Source: Pontibacter qinzhouensis (lineage in GTDB: Bacteria; Bacteroidota; Bacteroidia; Cytophagales; Hymenobacteraceae). From it: a stretch of 46,108 nt of DNA. The position numbers and the translations under genes are program-made. Under the pieces are notes generated by a model, which was given only the letters and a program-made list of their open reading frames with translations, made no database searches and was not told where the DNA came from. The stretch's first letter is position 1; every line of letters begins with the position of its first letter. Location: assembly GCF_008017455.1 (NCBI RefSeq), contig NZ_VRTY01000046.1:1-46108 (forward strand), given 5' to 3'. Positions 1-8,687 of the stretch are shown here, in pieces.

Positions 1-252
1 GTTTGGTAGCTTTACCCCTTAACAAACCTGGATGGCTTCATAGTTTTATAATCGCAACTTGAGTTAATTACTAATATCAAATTATGTTTTATAAAAAATA
101 TAACTTGATATTGGTCATTTCTACAGGTATTCAGCTGCTTTAGCTATTGTTAATTTGAGATGTATTGTTGTCATCAAAAAGGCATCAAACACAAATATTT
201 TTATATGAAAGAAATTAATCGATAAGCTGTTTTTAAGCGCTGGTGCAGCGGC
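1..252. other. intergenic, no gene seen
   Basis: AT-rich non-coding sequence at the left edge. I see no credible reading frame. An 8-bp inverted repeat (73-80 with 105-112) is present but weak. Confidence 0.5.
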
Positions 253-311
253 AACCCTGGGCATAAAATCAGGAGAAAAGCTTTGGAAGGGCATTTTTAT
301 TTAAATAATTG
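253..311 (-). repeat. dispersed 60-bp repeat, copy A
   Basis: Read on the minus strand this has AATTATT, 11 nt, GCCCTTCC, 24 nt, then CCAGGG. It is one of eight copies of an intergenic repeat. It faces copy B (411-466) in inverted orientation, with a perfect palindrome between them. Confidence 0.75.
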
Positions 312-380
312 AGGCTAGCTCCGGCATCCGGTTTTCGGATTTCCACCTTAGATGATTATAGCTTTTGCAAGCAGCAACTG

Positions 381-406
381 TTACATTTACCTTCAGGTAA
401 ATGTAA
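381..406. promoter_or_regulatory. perfect 12-bp inverted repeat, possible operator
   Basis: Two perfect 12-bp arms (TTACATTTACCT and its complement) are separated by only 2 nt. It lies about 100 bp upstream of the aminotransferase start at 504 and between two inverted copies of the dispersed repeat. The 2-nt gap is too short for an RNA hairpin loop without opening the top pairs, so a dimeric protein site is at least as likely as a terminator. Function is inferred only. Confidence 0.4.
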
Positions 407-410
407 ATTT

Positions 411-466
411 TTCTAATAAAAATGGCCTTCCTAAAGTTTTTAAGCTAAAATCAGTCAAGGGCAATG
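411..466 (+). repeat. dispersed 60-bp repeat, copy B
   Basis: Blocks in order: AATTTTT-like AT block, 11 nt, GGCCTTCC, 24 nt, CAAGGG. It ends 37 bp before the aminotransferase start codon, so it may lie within that gene's leader or promoter. Confidence 0.8.
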
Positions 467-503
467 GCTCTGGAAACAAGGGGAGACTCGAATACCTGTA
501 CCT

Positions 504-1637
504 ATGGAAGATATTAAAATGAGTAACCGGAAGGCACTTTACGCCAAACTGAAGCCGGAGCTGGACCAGGCCTTTCTGGCTGCCATGGGATCTGCTGATT
601 TACCTGATGGGCCGGATGTTATAGCGTTGGCACAGCAACTGGAAGAATTTCTGCAGGTGCCGGGCGCATTGCCGTGTGCACACGGTGCAGAGGCTATGCA
701 GCTTGCTTTAGCAGCGCTCGATTTACCAGCTGGTGCAGAGGTTATAGTTCCGGCTTTTGGCGGTCATGCCGCTGCTGCTGCACTAGCACAGTTGGGGCTC
801 AGGCCAGTGTTAGCCGATGTACATCCGCAAACCTTTACTATAACTCCTGATGCCGTGGCTGCAGCAGTATCAGAGAAAACAGTGGCCGTAGTGGTCGTGC
901 ATTTATTTGGCCAGTGTGCCGCAATGGCTGCTCTGTTACAAGTTGCTGCCAATCATAATTTGCTCGTTGTAGAAGATGTTACCCAGGCACTTGGGGCGAC
1001 TTATACCTTTACCGGCGGCTCCACTCAGTACGCAGGAGCCATGGGTGCAGTAGCCTATACCTCGTTTTTCCCGGCAAAACCAAACGACCCAGCCGACGAA
1101 GGTGGAGCAGTTTTTACAAGTAAACCGGAAATTGCCTCCAGGTTGAACGAGTGGCTCCAAAATAATAATAGCTTGAGCTTACCGCACGCAGCTGCTTGTA
1201 CCGATTGGCGCCTTCCTAACCTGCAGGCAGCTATGGTCAGGGTAAAATTAAAATACCTGCCTGAGCTACTGGAGGCCAGGCAGCAGGTGGCAGCCAGGTA
1301 TACCCGGTTACTGGCTACAGTGCCTGATTGCCAGTTGCCGACTGCTGCCGGGCCAGGTGCACATGTCTTTCAGCATTACAGCATACGTGTACCCACAGCC
1401 TTACGAAACGGTTTGCAGGCCCATTTGCAGGAGCATTTTATACCGAGTATGATTTATTACCCGGAGCCGCAACTCCGGCAGCACGCATCAGCAGGTAAAG
1501 GCCAGGATGATTTTCCTGAAGCAGAACGGCTTCACCAGGGTGTGCTATCGCTGGCCTTGCATACAGAGCTGACGGAGGAACAACAGGCTTACATCTGCCA
1601 CCATATAGCTACATTTTTAGCCCCGGAACATGCTTAA
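504..1637 (+). CDS. DegT/DnrJ/EryC1-type sugar aminotransferase
   Basis: A 377-aa PLP-dependent aminotransferase of the DegT/DnrJ/EryC1/StrS family, which aminates keto-sugar nucleotides during surface-glycan synthesis. Visible family marks are the N-terminal cofactor segment around residues 58-75, the VED motif whose aspartate (D158) contacts the PLP ring, and SFFPAK with the probable Schiff-base lysine K192. The stretch after the lysine (PNDPADEGG) departs from the usual K-N-L-G-x-x-G-D-G-G, so the substrate may be unusual. An ATG five codons downstream (519) is an alternative start. It is the only plus-strand gene of the left glycan locus and overlaps the flippase stop by 4 nt tail to tail. 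The sugar substrate cannot be named; pseC nearby is a separate aminotransferase. Confidence 0.85.
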   Translation: MEDIKMSNRKALYAKLKPELDQAFLAAMGSADLPDGPDVIALAQQLEEFLQVPGALPCAHGAEAMQLALAALDLPAGAEVIVPAFGGHAAAAALAQLGLRPVLADVHPQTFTITPDAVAAAVSEKTVAVVVVHLFGQCAAMAALLQVAANHNLLVVEDVTQALGATYTFTGGSTQYAGAMGAVAYTSFFPAKPNDPADEGGAVFTSKPEIASRLNEWLQNNNSLSLPHAAACTDWRLPNLQAAMVRVKLKYLPELLEARQQVAARYTRLLATVPDCQLPTAAGPGAHVFQHYSIRVPTALRNGLQAHLQEHFIPSMIYYPEPQLRQHASAGKGQDDFPEAERLHQGVLSLALHTELTEEQQAYICHHIATFLAPEHA

Positions 1638-3112
1638 CGTTTCAGTAGTTTGCCGATGTAGGAGAGGAGCCAGGCATTCATTTCGGGGAACACCCGCAGC
1701 CCCAAGGTAAGCGAGGCATAAATAACTGAAATAAGAAGCGATCGCACCACCATATCGAGGTACACGTTGCCCAGGTAAGGCAGCAGGTATGATGCCCCGA
1801 GCGCTGTAGCTGCAATAATGGCCATGGTAAGGGAGCTCCAGGCAAAAGGCTGCATCCGGTATAGGTAGTGCAGAAAGAACAGGCGTGCCAGGTTAATGCT
1901 TGCATAAGAGAGCATAGAGGCGAAAGCAGCTCCGTTAATACCATATAGTGGGATAAAGTAAAAATTGGTCCAGACGGTTAAGACGGCTAATACGACGTTA
2001 AACACCAGATCCCACCGATACTTATCAGAAGTAGCCAGAATAATGCCGTTGATACCCGTTGCTAAATCGACTAGCCTGGCGACCGACATAAACAGCACCA
2101 CGTATTTACCTGCTCTGTAAGGTTCAGGCATAAACGAGAACAGGTTATCGATATTGGCCCAGATGCCAATCGAGAGCAGCAAACCCAGAATGAGGTTAAC
2201 AAGCGTAATTTGTTTGTAAAGGGTTGCAATGCCGTCCATGTTTTTGTCTTTCCAGTAATCTGCTACCTGCGGATACGCAATTTTAAGCACAGATTTGGCC
2301 GGTATCATGATGGCAGTAGTCATGAAAAAAGCAGTGGTATACACGCCATTATCGCTGAGGCTGTAGGAGCCGATCATGAACTGATCGATGGTGGTGATGA
2401 TGGTGGTAGAGATCGTGCCCAGAAACGTGAAGAAGCCATAATGCAGCAACTCCCCCAGCGGTATTATGCGCAGCATTTCCCACGATGGTTTCAGGAACAG
2501 TTGCCGCAGCCACATGGTATAAGCCGCCAGCACAAGCAAAACAATTGAGTTAATGCCAATGTAGGCTATTACAAAGTCCTGAAAGCTCATGAAACCCAGC
2601 GAATAAACCAGGATGAGCACCGATGTTAGCAGTTTAAGCAGGAAATCCTGCACAAACGACGATACAATGGTTTTATAGAGTGAGCGCAGGTAGGAGGTGA
2701 GCAGGTTGAGCAACAGCGTGAAAAAAGCAAGCGGAATAATATAAAAGTAAAAGTCCAGCAGCAGCCGCGAGCTGTCTTCGTAAGCCGCTACCACCAGGGG
2801 TTTGGTTAAAAGAAAAAGCGCCGAAATAACCGCAAAGCCGGCAACAGGGATTGCCAGTAGCAGAAAAAGAAACCCATGGTGAGCTTTAGCTTTGTCGCGG
2901 AAGTAAGGGAAGTAGCGGGCGCTCATGCTGTTAAAGCCCAAGGCCGAAAACTGCGCATACATGAGTGCCAGCGAAGTCAGGAGCCGCGTAAGACCGACTT
3001 CATCTTCGGCCAGAAAGTTAGGGAACAGCAGCACCGTGTTCACATAGCCAATTCCGATGCCAGCATACGAGATAAAGGTATTCCAGATTCCTTCGCGCTG
3101 CAGTTTACCCAT
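1634..3112 (-). CDS. Wzx-like polysaccharide/lipid-linked oligosaccharide flippase
   Basis: A 492-aa protein consisting almost wholly of hydrophobic membrane segments (about 12-14). It has the N-terminal GIWNTFISYAGIGIGYVNT segment typical of the polysaccharide transport / MATE-like flippases of Bacteroidota. Such proteins move undecaprenyl-linked glycan units across the inner membrane. It is the last gene of the minus-strand left glycan locus, 73 bp after the deacetylase gene. It is the only flippase in the window, so it may serve the pseudaminic acid glycan, the right-hand cluster, or both; the sequence does not decide this. Confidence 0.85.
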   Translation of the reverse strand: MGKLQREGIWNTFISYAGIGIGYVNTVLLFPNFLAEDEVGLTRLLTSLALMYAQFSALGFNSMSARYFPYFRDKAKAHHGFLFLLLAIPVAGFAVISALFLLTKPLVVAAYEDSSRLLLDFYFYIIPLAFFTLLLNLLTSYLRSLYKTIVSSFVQDFLLKLLTSVLILVYSLGFMSFQDFVIAYIGINSIVLLVLAAYTMWLRQLFLKPSWEMLRIIPLGELLHYGFFTFLGTISTTIITTIDQFMIGSYSLSDNGVYTTAFFMTTAIMIPAKSVLKIAYPQVADYWKDKNMDGIATLYKQITLVNLILGLLLSIGIWANIDNLFSFMPEPYRAGKYVVLFMSVARLVDLATGINGIILATSDKYRWDLVFNVVLAVLTVWTNFYFIPLYGINGAAFASMLSYASINLARLFFLHYLYRMQPFAWSSLTMAIIAATALGASYLLPYLGNVYLDMVVRSLLISVIYASLTLGLRVFPEMNAWLLSYIGKLLKR

Positions 3113-3185
3113 AAGGTGATGTTCTATTTAGCCTGCAAAACTAGCCTTTAATGCCGACCAGACAACCAGGTGCTCCGGCAAAAAT

Positions 3186-4526
3186 TTATTCTTTGGCTTT
3201 AAAAGCTGCCACAGCCTCTGAGCATGTTAAAAAACCTGTGCCTGCGTCGGCAACGTAATCCAGTAAATCTTCCAGTACCTCGCGCCAGTTTTGCTCGTGC
3301 GGCCCAAGCGGGTACTCCGGGTAGTCTGATATGTTTTCGTTGTGCCACAGCAGCGTAAAGAGCCCTCCAAACTCTTTTACCTCCCGCAGAATTGGTCTTA
3401 GCAGCTGCAGAACCTCGGCGGGCCGGAGGTGCATGTAGTTCGGGCCATATAAAGTAACATCCATGGCTATCAGCGGTAGTTCCAGAAAATCAAAGGCTTT
3501 TCGATTTTTAAAATCGTACGGAAAAAAAGGATGACAAAAGGAATTTCTGAAACCTGTTTGTTCCGCAAATCCCAGGGTGCTATCGTAGGCCAGTTGGCTC
3601 TGCTGCACAATTGTTGGGGTAATTTTAGGCTTGTACTGCAGGTAATGAAACCTGTTGCCGCTAACGGGCACCTGTAGCCTTTCAGCTTCCTCAAGTAACT
3701 GGTCGGTACTTTCGCAGGTACCGAAGCTACCGTGCAGGGCTACTTCATGGCCTGCTTCTGCCAGCGTCTGCAGTGTTTTTTGGTAGAGTGGCTCCTGTAC
3801 CTTATAATCTGCGTTGGGGTGGCCTTTGTAAGTTTGGTTTTGTGCCATCCAGAAATAAGTAGCTTTCAACTGATGCTTTTCTGCTAGTGCCATTACCTCC
3901 GGAATGTTATTCCAGGCATCTTTCTTCAGAAGCTTTTTGGTGCAGAGTCGTGCCACAGCCAAATGCCTGCCCTGTTTCAGGCGTTGCATGCCGGCTACTT
4001 TCCAGGCAGACTGCAGCCTGTCTATGTCGTGGGTGAGGCAGGTAGCGAACGCACTATCTTTCCACTGCTTTTGCTTCAGCTTAACATCGAAACAATTTTC
4101 AATTGCTTCTTTCAGTATGCTGAAATAGTAATTAACTACGGGTATTCCTATAAAACCATATTTCGACTGCACGCTGGCACTGTACGGGAACCGGCCGAAC
4201 TGGTCGTGGTGTTGGCTGTGAAATTCCTGCCAGCCGCTTAACAGGTAAAAAGCAGCAGCAACAATATCGTACTGTATGTAGGCAACTCCATCTTTATACT
4301 TTACAAGCTCTGCCACCTGGTCATGCTCAAAAAAGAACGGTATACGCTTTCCTTTCCACTCGTACCACACAGGTTGGCCCGGTTGCGGCTCCTGGCCCTC
4401 GAAGAAGTTTCCGGCGTACTTTTTAATTACAACACCGGTTTCTCCTGCTGCGTTGCCATAGCTTATCTTGTACCTTTTTGCTTGTGGGTAGAGGCTGTAG
4501 AAGTGGGAGAGTACGTATTCTAACAA
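3186..4526 (-). CDS. NodB-type polysaccharide deacetylase family protein
   Basis: A 446-aa protein. The first 150 residues resemble the domain (DUF7033-like) found ahead of NodB domains in Bacteroidota. The NodB fold follows, with THDID at residues 165-169 (metal-binding aspartates) and GHEVALHGS with H260 and H265. A late LLWHNEN segment supplies a further histidine. The family removes N- or O-acetyl groups from polysaccharides. No signal peptide is evident, so it may act in the cytoplasm on a lipid-linked intermediate. The start is a TTG codon at 4526; no in-frame ATG lies just upstream. A 308-bp gap separates it from the preceding gene, so it may have its own promoter. Confidence 0.85.
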   Translation of the reverse strand: MLEYVLSHFYSLYPQAKRYKISYGNAAGETGVVIKKYAGNFFEGQEPQPGQPVWYEWKGKRIPFFFEHDQVAELVKYKDGVAYIQYDIVAAAFYLLSGWQEFHSQHHDQFGRFPYSASVQSKYGFIGIPVVNYYFSILKEAIENCFDVKLKQKQWKDSAFATCLTHDIDRLQSAWKVAGMQRLKQGRHLAVARLCTKKLLKKDAWNNIPEVMALAEKHQLKATYFWMAQNQTYKGHPNADYKVQEPLYQKTLQTLAEAGHEVALHGSFGTCESTDQLLEEAERLQVPVSGNRFHYLQYKPKITPTIVQQSQLAYDSTLGFAEQTGFRNSFCHPFFPYDFKNRKAFDFLELPLIAMDVTLYGPNYMHLRPAEVLQLLRPILREVKEFGGLFTLLWHNENISDYPEYPLGPHEQNWREVLEDLLDYVADAGTGFLTCSEAVAAFKAKE

Positions 4527-4834
4527 GGCGGCATCTATTTTACAATCTCGAACCAGCCCTTAAAATGTTTTCGGTTTGGGCTGGTTTTGCTATAATAATA
4601 AGAATTTCCGGCTGCAACAGCAGTAGGAGACTATTTGTTTTTGTGAAATTTACTTTGGCAGAGCATTTTGCTCATTCGATTATATAATTCTAACAGTACC
4701 TTATTTATTTGCGTGCCTCTTTTGCTGAAAAGATTAATCACCCCATTACTGTTTTTTGTCAAAATGCCTGGGGAGATCAGGGCAAGCCTACGGAAAAAAC
4801 CTCTTGGTGCCGGTGTGACTGCAGGATTTTCTAT
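4527..4834. other. intergenic with stem-loop
   Basis: A 9-bp inverted repeat (AACCAGCCC at 4551-4559 with GGGCTGGTT at 4578-4586) is followed on the plus strand by TTTT. It may be a weak terminator or leader hairpin for the downstream minus-strand gene. No gene is recognised. Confidence 0.45.
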
Positions 4835-6115
4835 TTAGTCCGGAAGTATAAAGTCTTTTATATACTTCAGAGCCAGTTCGCTGCTTTTGCCATCATAAGC
4901 TGTCGCTACGGTGGCATTAAAATATTTCGCCCTTAAGTACACATCTGGTTTGTTTGTGAGGTGTTGCTGCAACAGCAGAAGTAGTTCGTTTGTGTTTGTG
5001 GCGGACTCTACCAAGCCCTTTTCTATAAAGCCATAGTAATCATGCAGTTGCTCCTCCTGGTTCAGGTTAAAGAAGATTGACCACACGTTTAGCAGTACCG
5101 CTTCCAGGTGAATGCCTGAATTCGCACTGATCTGCACATCTATCCTCCGGAGGTAGTCGAAGGTGGATTCGGTGCGCGCAGAAGAAAGCGAAACCTGTGG
5201 AGAGAGAAGTTGCAGGGAGGCAAAGTTTCTGGTGTCGCGGGGGTGAGGCCGCACGATAACCTGTACCTGCTGAAAACGCATAGTGATGCTTTTCACCAGT
5301 TGCTCCAACTCTTCGGTGTTATCCATCAGGTTACTGCCAATACCTATGGTTCCGATGCTTTTATTATGGTTTCGAAAGGGAACAAACGCATCGGCTTTTG
5401 GCATACCCACTAACTCTACTTTTCCGGTAATTGGGCCGCATTGTTTATATTTTTCCCATGAATCCTGGCCTTCCAACAGGCTAAGGTCGAACTGTAGCGG
5501 CGGGAAATTAGGGCTAACGCTCGCATGCTGGATGTATATGGTTTGTATACTCAGCTTTTTGGCGGCTAACAGCATGGCCCGGGCATCCGGGTTATGGTCA
5601 TTGGCGAATACAACACACCGGGGTTTGTACTTCTGAAGCTTCTGCAGGTACACCTCATAAAAACCTACGGCATCATATAAAACATCGAAAAAACGTAACG
5701 TAATGTTGGGCTTTCGGAAAAGAAACAATAGCAGTAGCGGGAAAAATTTATAATAATACAGCACCTTGCGCCTCAGCGATAGGCGTTGTGCCAAGCCATT
5801 ATAGGTACCCAATTCTTTACTTTGGCCTGCTACCAACACAGCTTCAGGCATTGCCTGAGCGATAAATTTCAGGCTATCGCAGTTGTTTTGGCTTACCACA
5901 TAAAGCCAGACCTTACCTGTTAAAGCAGTTGGTTCTTCAACCCGTTTGAACAGATTACCTATAAGCCGCAACAGCGTATACCCAGCTATTTTTAAAAGAC
6001 GCAACCACCACTGAGTAGGAGAAACAGCGTTTTTAGCACTTTCTGGGAGCTGGTAGAAACTGCTTTTAAAGAAAAGTGTAAGAATATTCTGGTATAAACC
6101 GAACCACTGCTTCAT
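4835..6115 (-). CDS. putative GT-B-like glycosyltransferase, candidate pseudaminic acid transferase
   Basis: A 426-aa soluble protein with a basic, hydrophobic N-terminus that may bind the membrane surface. The sequence around IYIQHASVSPNFPPLQ (about residues 196-211), then LVGMPKAD and VIVRPHPRD, followed by a SANSGIHLEA segment, resembles GT-B-fold capsule/teichoic-acid-type transferases and surface carbohydrate biosynthesis proteins, where the RPHP histidine and a late S/G-rich loop bind the donor. I cannot assign a family with certainty. Only 3 nt separate its ATG from the pseI stop codon, so it is translationally coupled to the last CMP-Pse pathway gene. From that position I infer that it transfers pseudaminic acid from CMP-Pse. 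Other sugars or phosphoglycerol remain possible. Confidence 0.6.
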   Translation of the reverse strand: MKQWFGLYQNILTLFFKSSFYQLPESAKNAVSPTQWWLRLLKIAGYTLLRLIGNLFKRVEEPTALTGKVWLYVVSQNNCDSLKFIAQAMPEAVLVAGQSKELGTYNGLAQRLSLRRKVLYYYKFFPLLLLFLFRKPNITLRFFDVLYDAVGFYEVYLQKLQKYKPRCVVFANDHNPDARAMLLAAKKLSIQTIYIQHASVSPNFPPLQFDLSLLEGQDSWEKYKQCGPITGKVELVGMPKADAFVPFRNHNKSIGTIGIGSNLMDNTEELEQLVKSITMRFQQVQVIVRPHPRDTRNFASLQLLSPQVSLSSARTESTFDYLRRIDVQISANSGIHLEAVLLNVWSIFFNLNQEEQLHDYYGFIEKGLVESATNTNELLLLLQQHLTNKPDVYLRAKYFNATVATAYDGKSSELALKYIKDFILPD

Positions 6116-6118
6116 TTG

Positions 6119-7162
6119 CTACACCATTTCCCAACTGAGCGGCGTTCCGGCTTTTATATCTTGCCGGGCAACTTTGCCTAAAATTAATTCGAAATGCTTA
6201 GGTGCCAATCCAAGTCCCGGACGAATAACTTTCAGGTTCTCTTTCGAAAAAGGTTCACCTGCTTTAATATCTTCTGATGCAAAAACTGATCTTTTAAACA
6301 ACCTGCTTTTCTCTTCTGCCTTCTGCACACCATATTGTATGTACCCTAAACCCTGCCAGGCCCGTTCTGTTTCAACTACTAAGGCTTGCAGCTCCTGTGG
6401 TTCTAAAGAGAAGGCTGCATCTACGCCGCCATCGGCGCGGCGGAGCGTAAAGTGCTTTTCGATAACGGTGGCTCCAAGTGCTACGGCAGCTACGGCCACT
6501 CCGATACCCATGGTATGGTCTGATAAACCTACCTGCAGGCCGAAAAGCTGCTGCAAATGCGGTATGGTAATAAGATTGGTATTGGCAGGAGTAGCAGGAT
6601 AGGTGCTGGTGCATTTTAACAATAACAGCTCCTGGCAGCCAGCATCGCGCAGTACCTGCACAGCTTCATCTATTTCAGAAACAGTGGCAGCTCCTGTACT
6701 CATAATCACAGGCTTACCCGTGGCAGCCACTTTGCGCAGCAGCGGGTGATCTGTGTTTTCAAACGAAGCAATTTTATAGGCAGGCGCTCCCAAGCCTTCC
6801 AGAAAATCCACTGCTGTTTCGTCGAAAGGGGAGGAGAAGGCGATAAGGCCGCGTGCAGCTGCACGTTCAAATAACGGCTGGTGCCACTCCCATGGGGTAT
6901 AAGCCTCCTGGTAGAGGTCATAAAGTTCCCGCCCTTTCCAAAGCGACCCTTCATCTTCTATGGTGAAGGCTCCGGGCAGCGTCATGGTATCGGCTGTGTA
7001 GGTTTGAAGTTTAATGGCATCGGCACCAGCATCTGCGGCGGCATCTACAATGGCCAGGGCTCGCTCCAGCGACTGGTTGTGGTTTCCAGACATTTCGGCA
7101 ATAATGAAAGGTTTATGTTCCGAACCAATTTGCCTGGCTCCAACAGATATAGATTTGTGCAT
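6119..7162 (-). CDS. pseI: pseudaminic acid synthase PseI
   Basis: A 347-aa NeuB-family synthase that condenses phosphoenolpyruvate with 2,4-diacetamido-2,4,6-trideoxy-L-altrose to give pseudaminic acid in the cytoplasm. The NeuB TIM barrel starts with FIIAEMSGNHNQ (about residues 19-30), the form typical of PseI rather than NeuB. It continues with KLQTYTADTMT and VGLSDHTMGI, and a C-terminal SAF (antifreeze-like) domain runs from about residue 290. It lies 11 nt after the pseG-pseH gene and 3 nt before the putative transferase, in an operon with the rest of the pathway. Confidence 0.93.
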   Translation of the reverse strand: MHKSISVGARQIGSEHKPFIIAEMSGNHNQSLERALAIVDAAADAGADAIKLQTYTADTMTLPGAFTIEDEGSLWKGRELYDLYQEAYTPWEWHQPLFERAAARGLIAFSSPFDETAVDFLEGLGAPAYKIASFENTDHPLLRKVAATGKPVIMSTGAATVSEIDEAVQVLRDAGCQELLLLKCTSTYPATPANTNLITIPHLQQLFGLQVGLSDHTMGIGVAVAAVALGATVIEKHFTLRRADGGVDAAFSLEPQELQALVVETERAWQGLGYIQYGVQKAEEKSRLFKRSVFASEDIKAGEPFSKENLKVIRPGLGLAPKHFELILGKVARQDIKAGTPLSWEMV

Positions 7163-7173
7163 GTATTGTCAAT

Positions 7174-8661
7174 TTAAAACAAAGGCTCAGGTAATTTCAA
7201 ATGAAAACATAAGGCATCAGGGTGAGCAGGGTAAGGTTCTACCAGCTGGTAGCCTGCTTTTTCAAATGCCCTGATGGAGGCGTAATTATCGAGCTGCACC
7301 AGACCTTCGACCAGAGTAATTTCTGGTACCTGCTCTTTGAGCCGGTCAACCCCCTTCTGTAGCACCACATGCCCCAGCCCTCTGTGGCGAAATGGTTTCC
7401 CGATCATGTAACTGATAGTGGCCTTCGCTCCCTTCAGGTCGAACCGGATGTGTGCTGCTGGTTCTGCTGCTATATCAGCCAAATATAAGCGACTTATTCT
7501 GTTCTCCAGTTTACCATAATACCATTTTTTATGAATGGCTAACGGTATAACATCGGTGTTAAAGGAGCGAATTCTAACTTCCGGATCGTTGGCCCATTCA
7601 AGTAAAAGCAGCATATCGTCTTTACCGGCATCGCGCATAGTTAGTTGGGCACCTAAGCTAACTGCTGTAACAATGGCTTGCAACCTGCCGGCGCTTTCAC
7701 CATCAAAAACGTTTCGCTGCTGTTTTACTTGCTCCTCAAAAAGCGCCTCCCAGGTGGCCTGTCCCTGCAACTCCTCCATGATGCCATAATCAAAAGCTAA
7801 CCTGCTTTGCAGTAGGAAGTGGTGAAGATCTTTTTGATTGTCGGCTGTTTTAAGAACAAATAAAATACCACCTACAGCACTCACTTCGTAAGCTATACCG
7901 CTAGCCGATGTGATGGCCATGTAGCAGGACTTCATCAGGCTAACCATGTCAGAAGGAGATTGGTTAACATATAGCGAACATCCGGGGCTTTTTTGTACCC
8001 ACTCCTTTAGCTGAAGCAGGCGCTGGTAGGCAGCACCAACTACAATTTTGATGTGTTCGATTTTATACTTGCTATAAAGCTCCTCACAGATTTGTTGTGT
8101 GTAGTTATGGGGATCGGCCCCGCCCAGGCAAACCAGTACGCTTTTATTTTCTGATGAGTATTTTCGGGTCTCTCTTGCGGCCTCTAAAAAAGGTTTGCGC
8201 AGCAGTGAGTAGGCTGGCCCCAGGCAAAGTTTTGTATGTGCAGCCGCACGGTAGGCATTGGCACCCACTCCGCCAGCCTGATTTATAACAGCATCTGCTA
8301 CAAACCTAATCTGGTGCAAGTCATCGATGCAGATAAGGCCACAGCCACTTTCTTTAATCTTTTCCTGATAGGTTGTGTCAAACCCATAGCCATCTAACAC
8401 CACAACATCGGAGGGCTTTAATAACGTACCGGTCAGGTAAGTAACCTCTGCAGCGTAGTCTGATGAAAGGGGAAGCGAAACAAGGAAAATACCTTTGCTG
8501 GTAACCTGCTCCTGCAACTCTGCTGCCGGAGCCTGCATGAGGAACAAAACGTTAAAATCTGGCAGCAGCATTTCAGCAAAGGCCAACGACCTGGTTACAT
8601 GGCCCAAGCCAATGCTACTGTTGCCATCGGCCCTGAAAAGGATGCGTGCTTTGTCTGCCAT
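7174..8661 (-). CDS. pseG: PseG-PseH fusion: UDP-sugar hydrolase plus GNAT N-acetyltransferase
   Basis: A 495-aa two-domain protein. Residues 1 to about 335 are PseG, a GT-B-fold hydrolase that removes UDP from UDP-2,4-diacetamido-2,4,6-trideoxy-altropyranose. RADGNSSIGLGHVTRS carries the probable catalytic His21, and CLGGADPHN and the ITSASGIAYEV loop bind the nucleotide. Residues about 339-480 form a GNAT acetyltransferase with the acetyl-CoA loop RHRGLGH (about 425-431), matching PseH, which acetylates the 4-amino group just before PseG acts. No separate pseH is present, so the fusion completes the pathway. PseG alone is usually about 270-340 aa. The gene is 26 nt after pseF and 11 nt before pseI. 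Confidence 0.9.
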   Translation of the reverse strand: MADKARILFRADGNSSIGLGHVTRSLAFAEMLLPDFNVLFLMQAPAAELQEQVTSKGIFLVSLPLSSDYAAEVTYLTGTLLKPSDVVVLDGYGFDTTYQEKIKESGCGLICIDDLHQIRFVADAVINQAGGVGANAYRAAAHTKLCLGPAYSLLRKPFLEAARETRKYSSENKSVLVCLGGADPHNYTQQICEELYSKYKIEHIKIVVGAAYQRLLQLKEWVQKSPGCSLYVNQSPSDMVSLMKSCYMAITSASGIAYEVSAVGGILFVLKTADNQKDLHHFLLQSRLAFDYGIMEELQGQATWEALFEEQVKQQRNVFDGESAGRLQAIVTAVSLGAQLTMRDAGKDDMLLLLEWANDPEVRIRSFNTDVIPLAIHKKWYYGKLENRISRLYLADIAAEPAAHIRFDLKGAKATISYMIGKPFRHRGLGHVVLQKGVDRLKEQVPEITLVEGLVQLDNYASIRAFEKAGYQLVEPYPAHPDALCFHLKLPEPLF

Positions 8662-8687
8662 ATTTTTTCACTGCTTCATCATTAGCC

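Noticed and set aside
4634..4834. After the stop codon of the putative pseudaminic acid transferase the same frame stays open for about 66 codons.
   Set aside because: The stop is TAA, no family motif is readable in the extension, and an open stretch of this size can occur by chance; I do not call readthrough or a broken gene.
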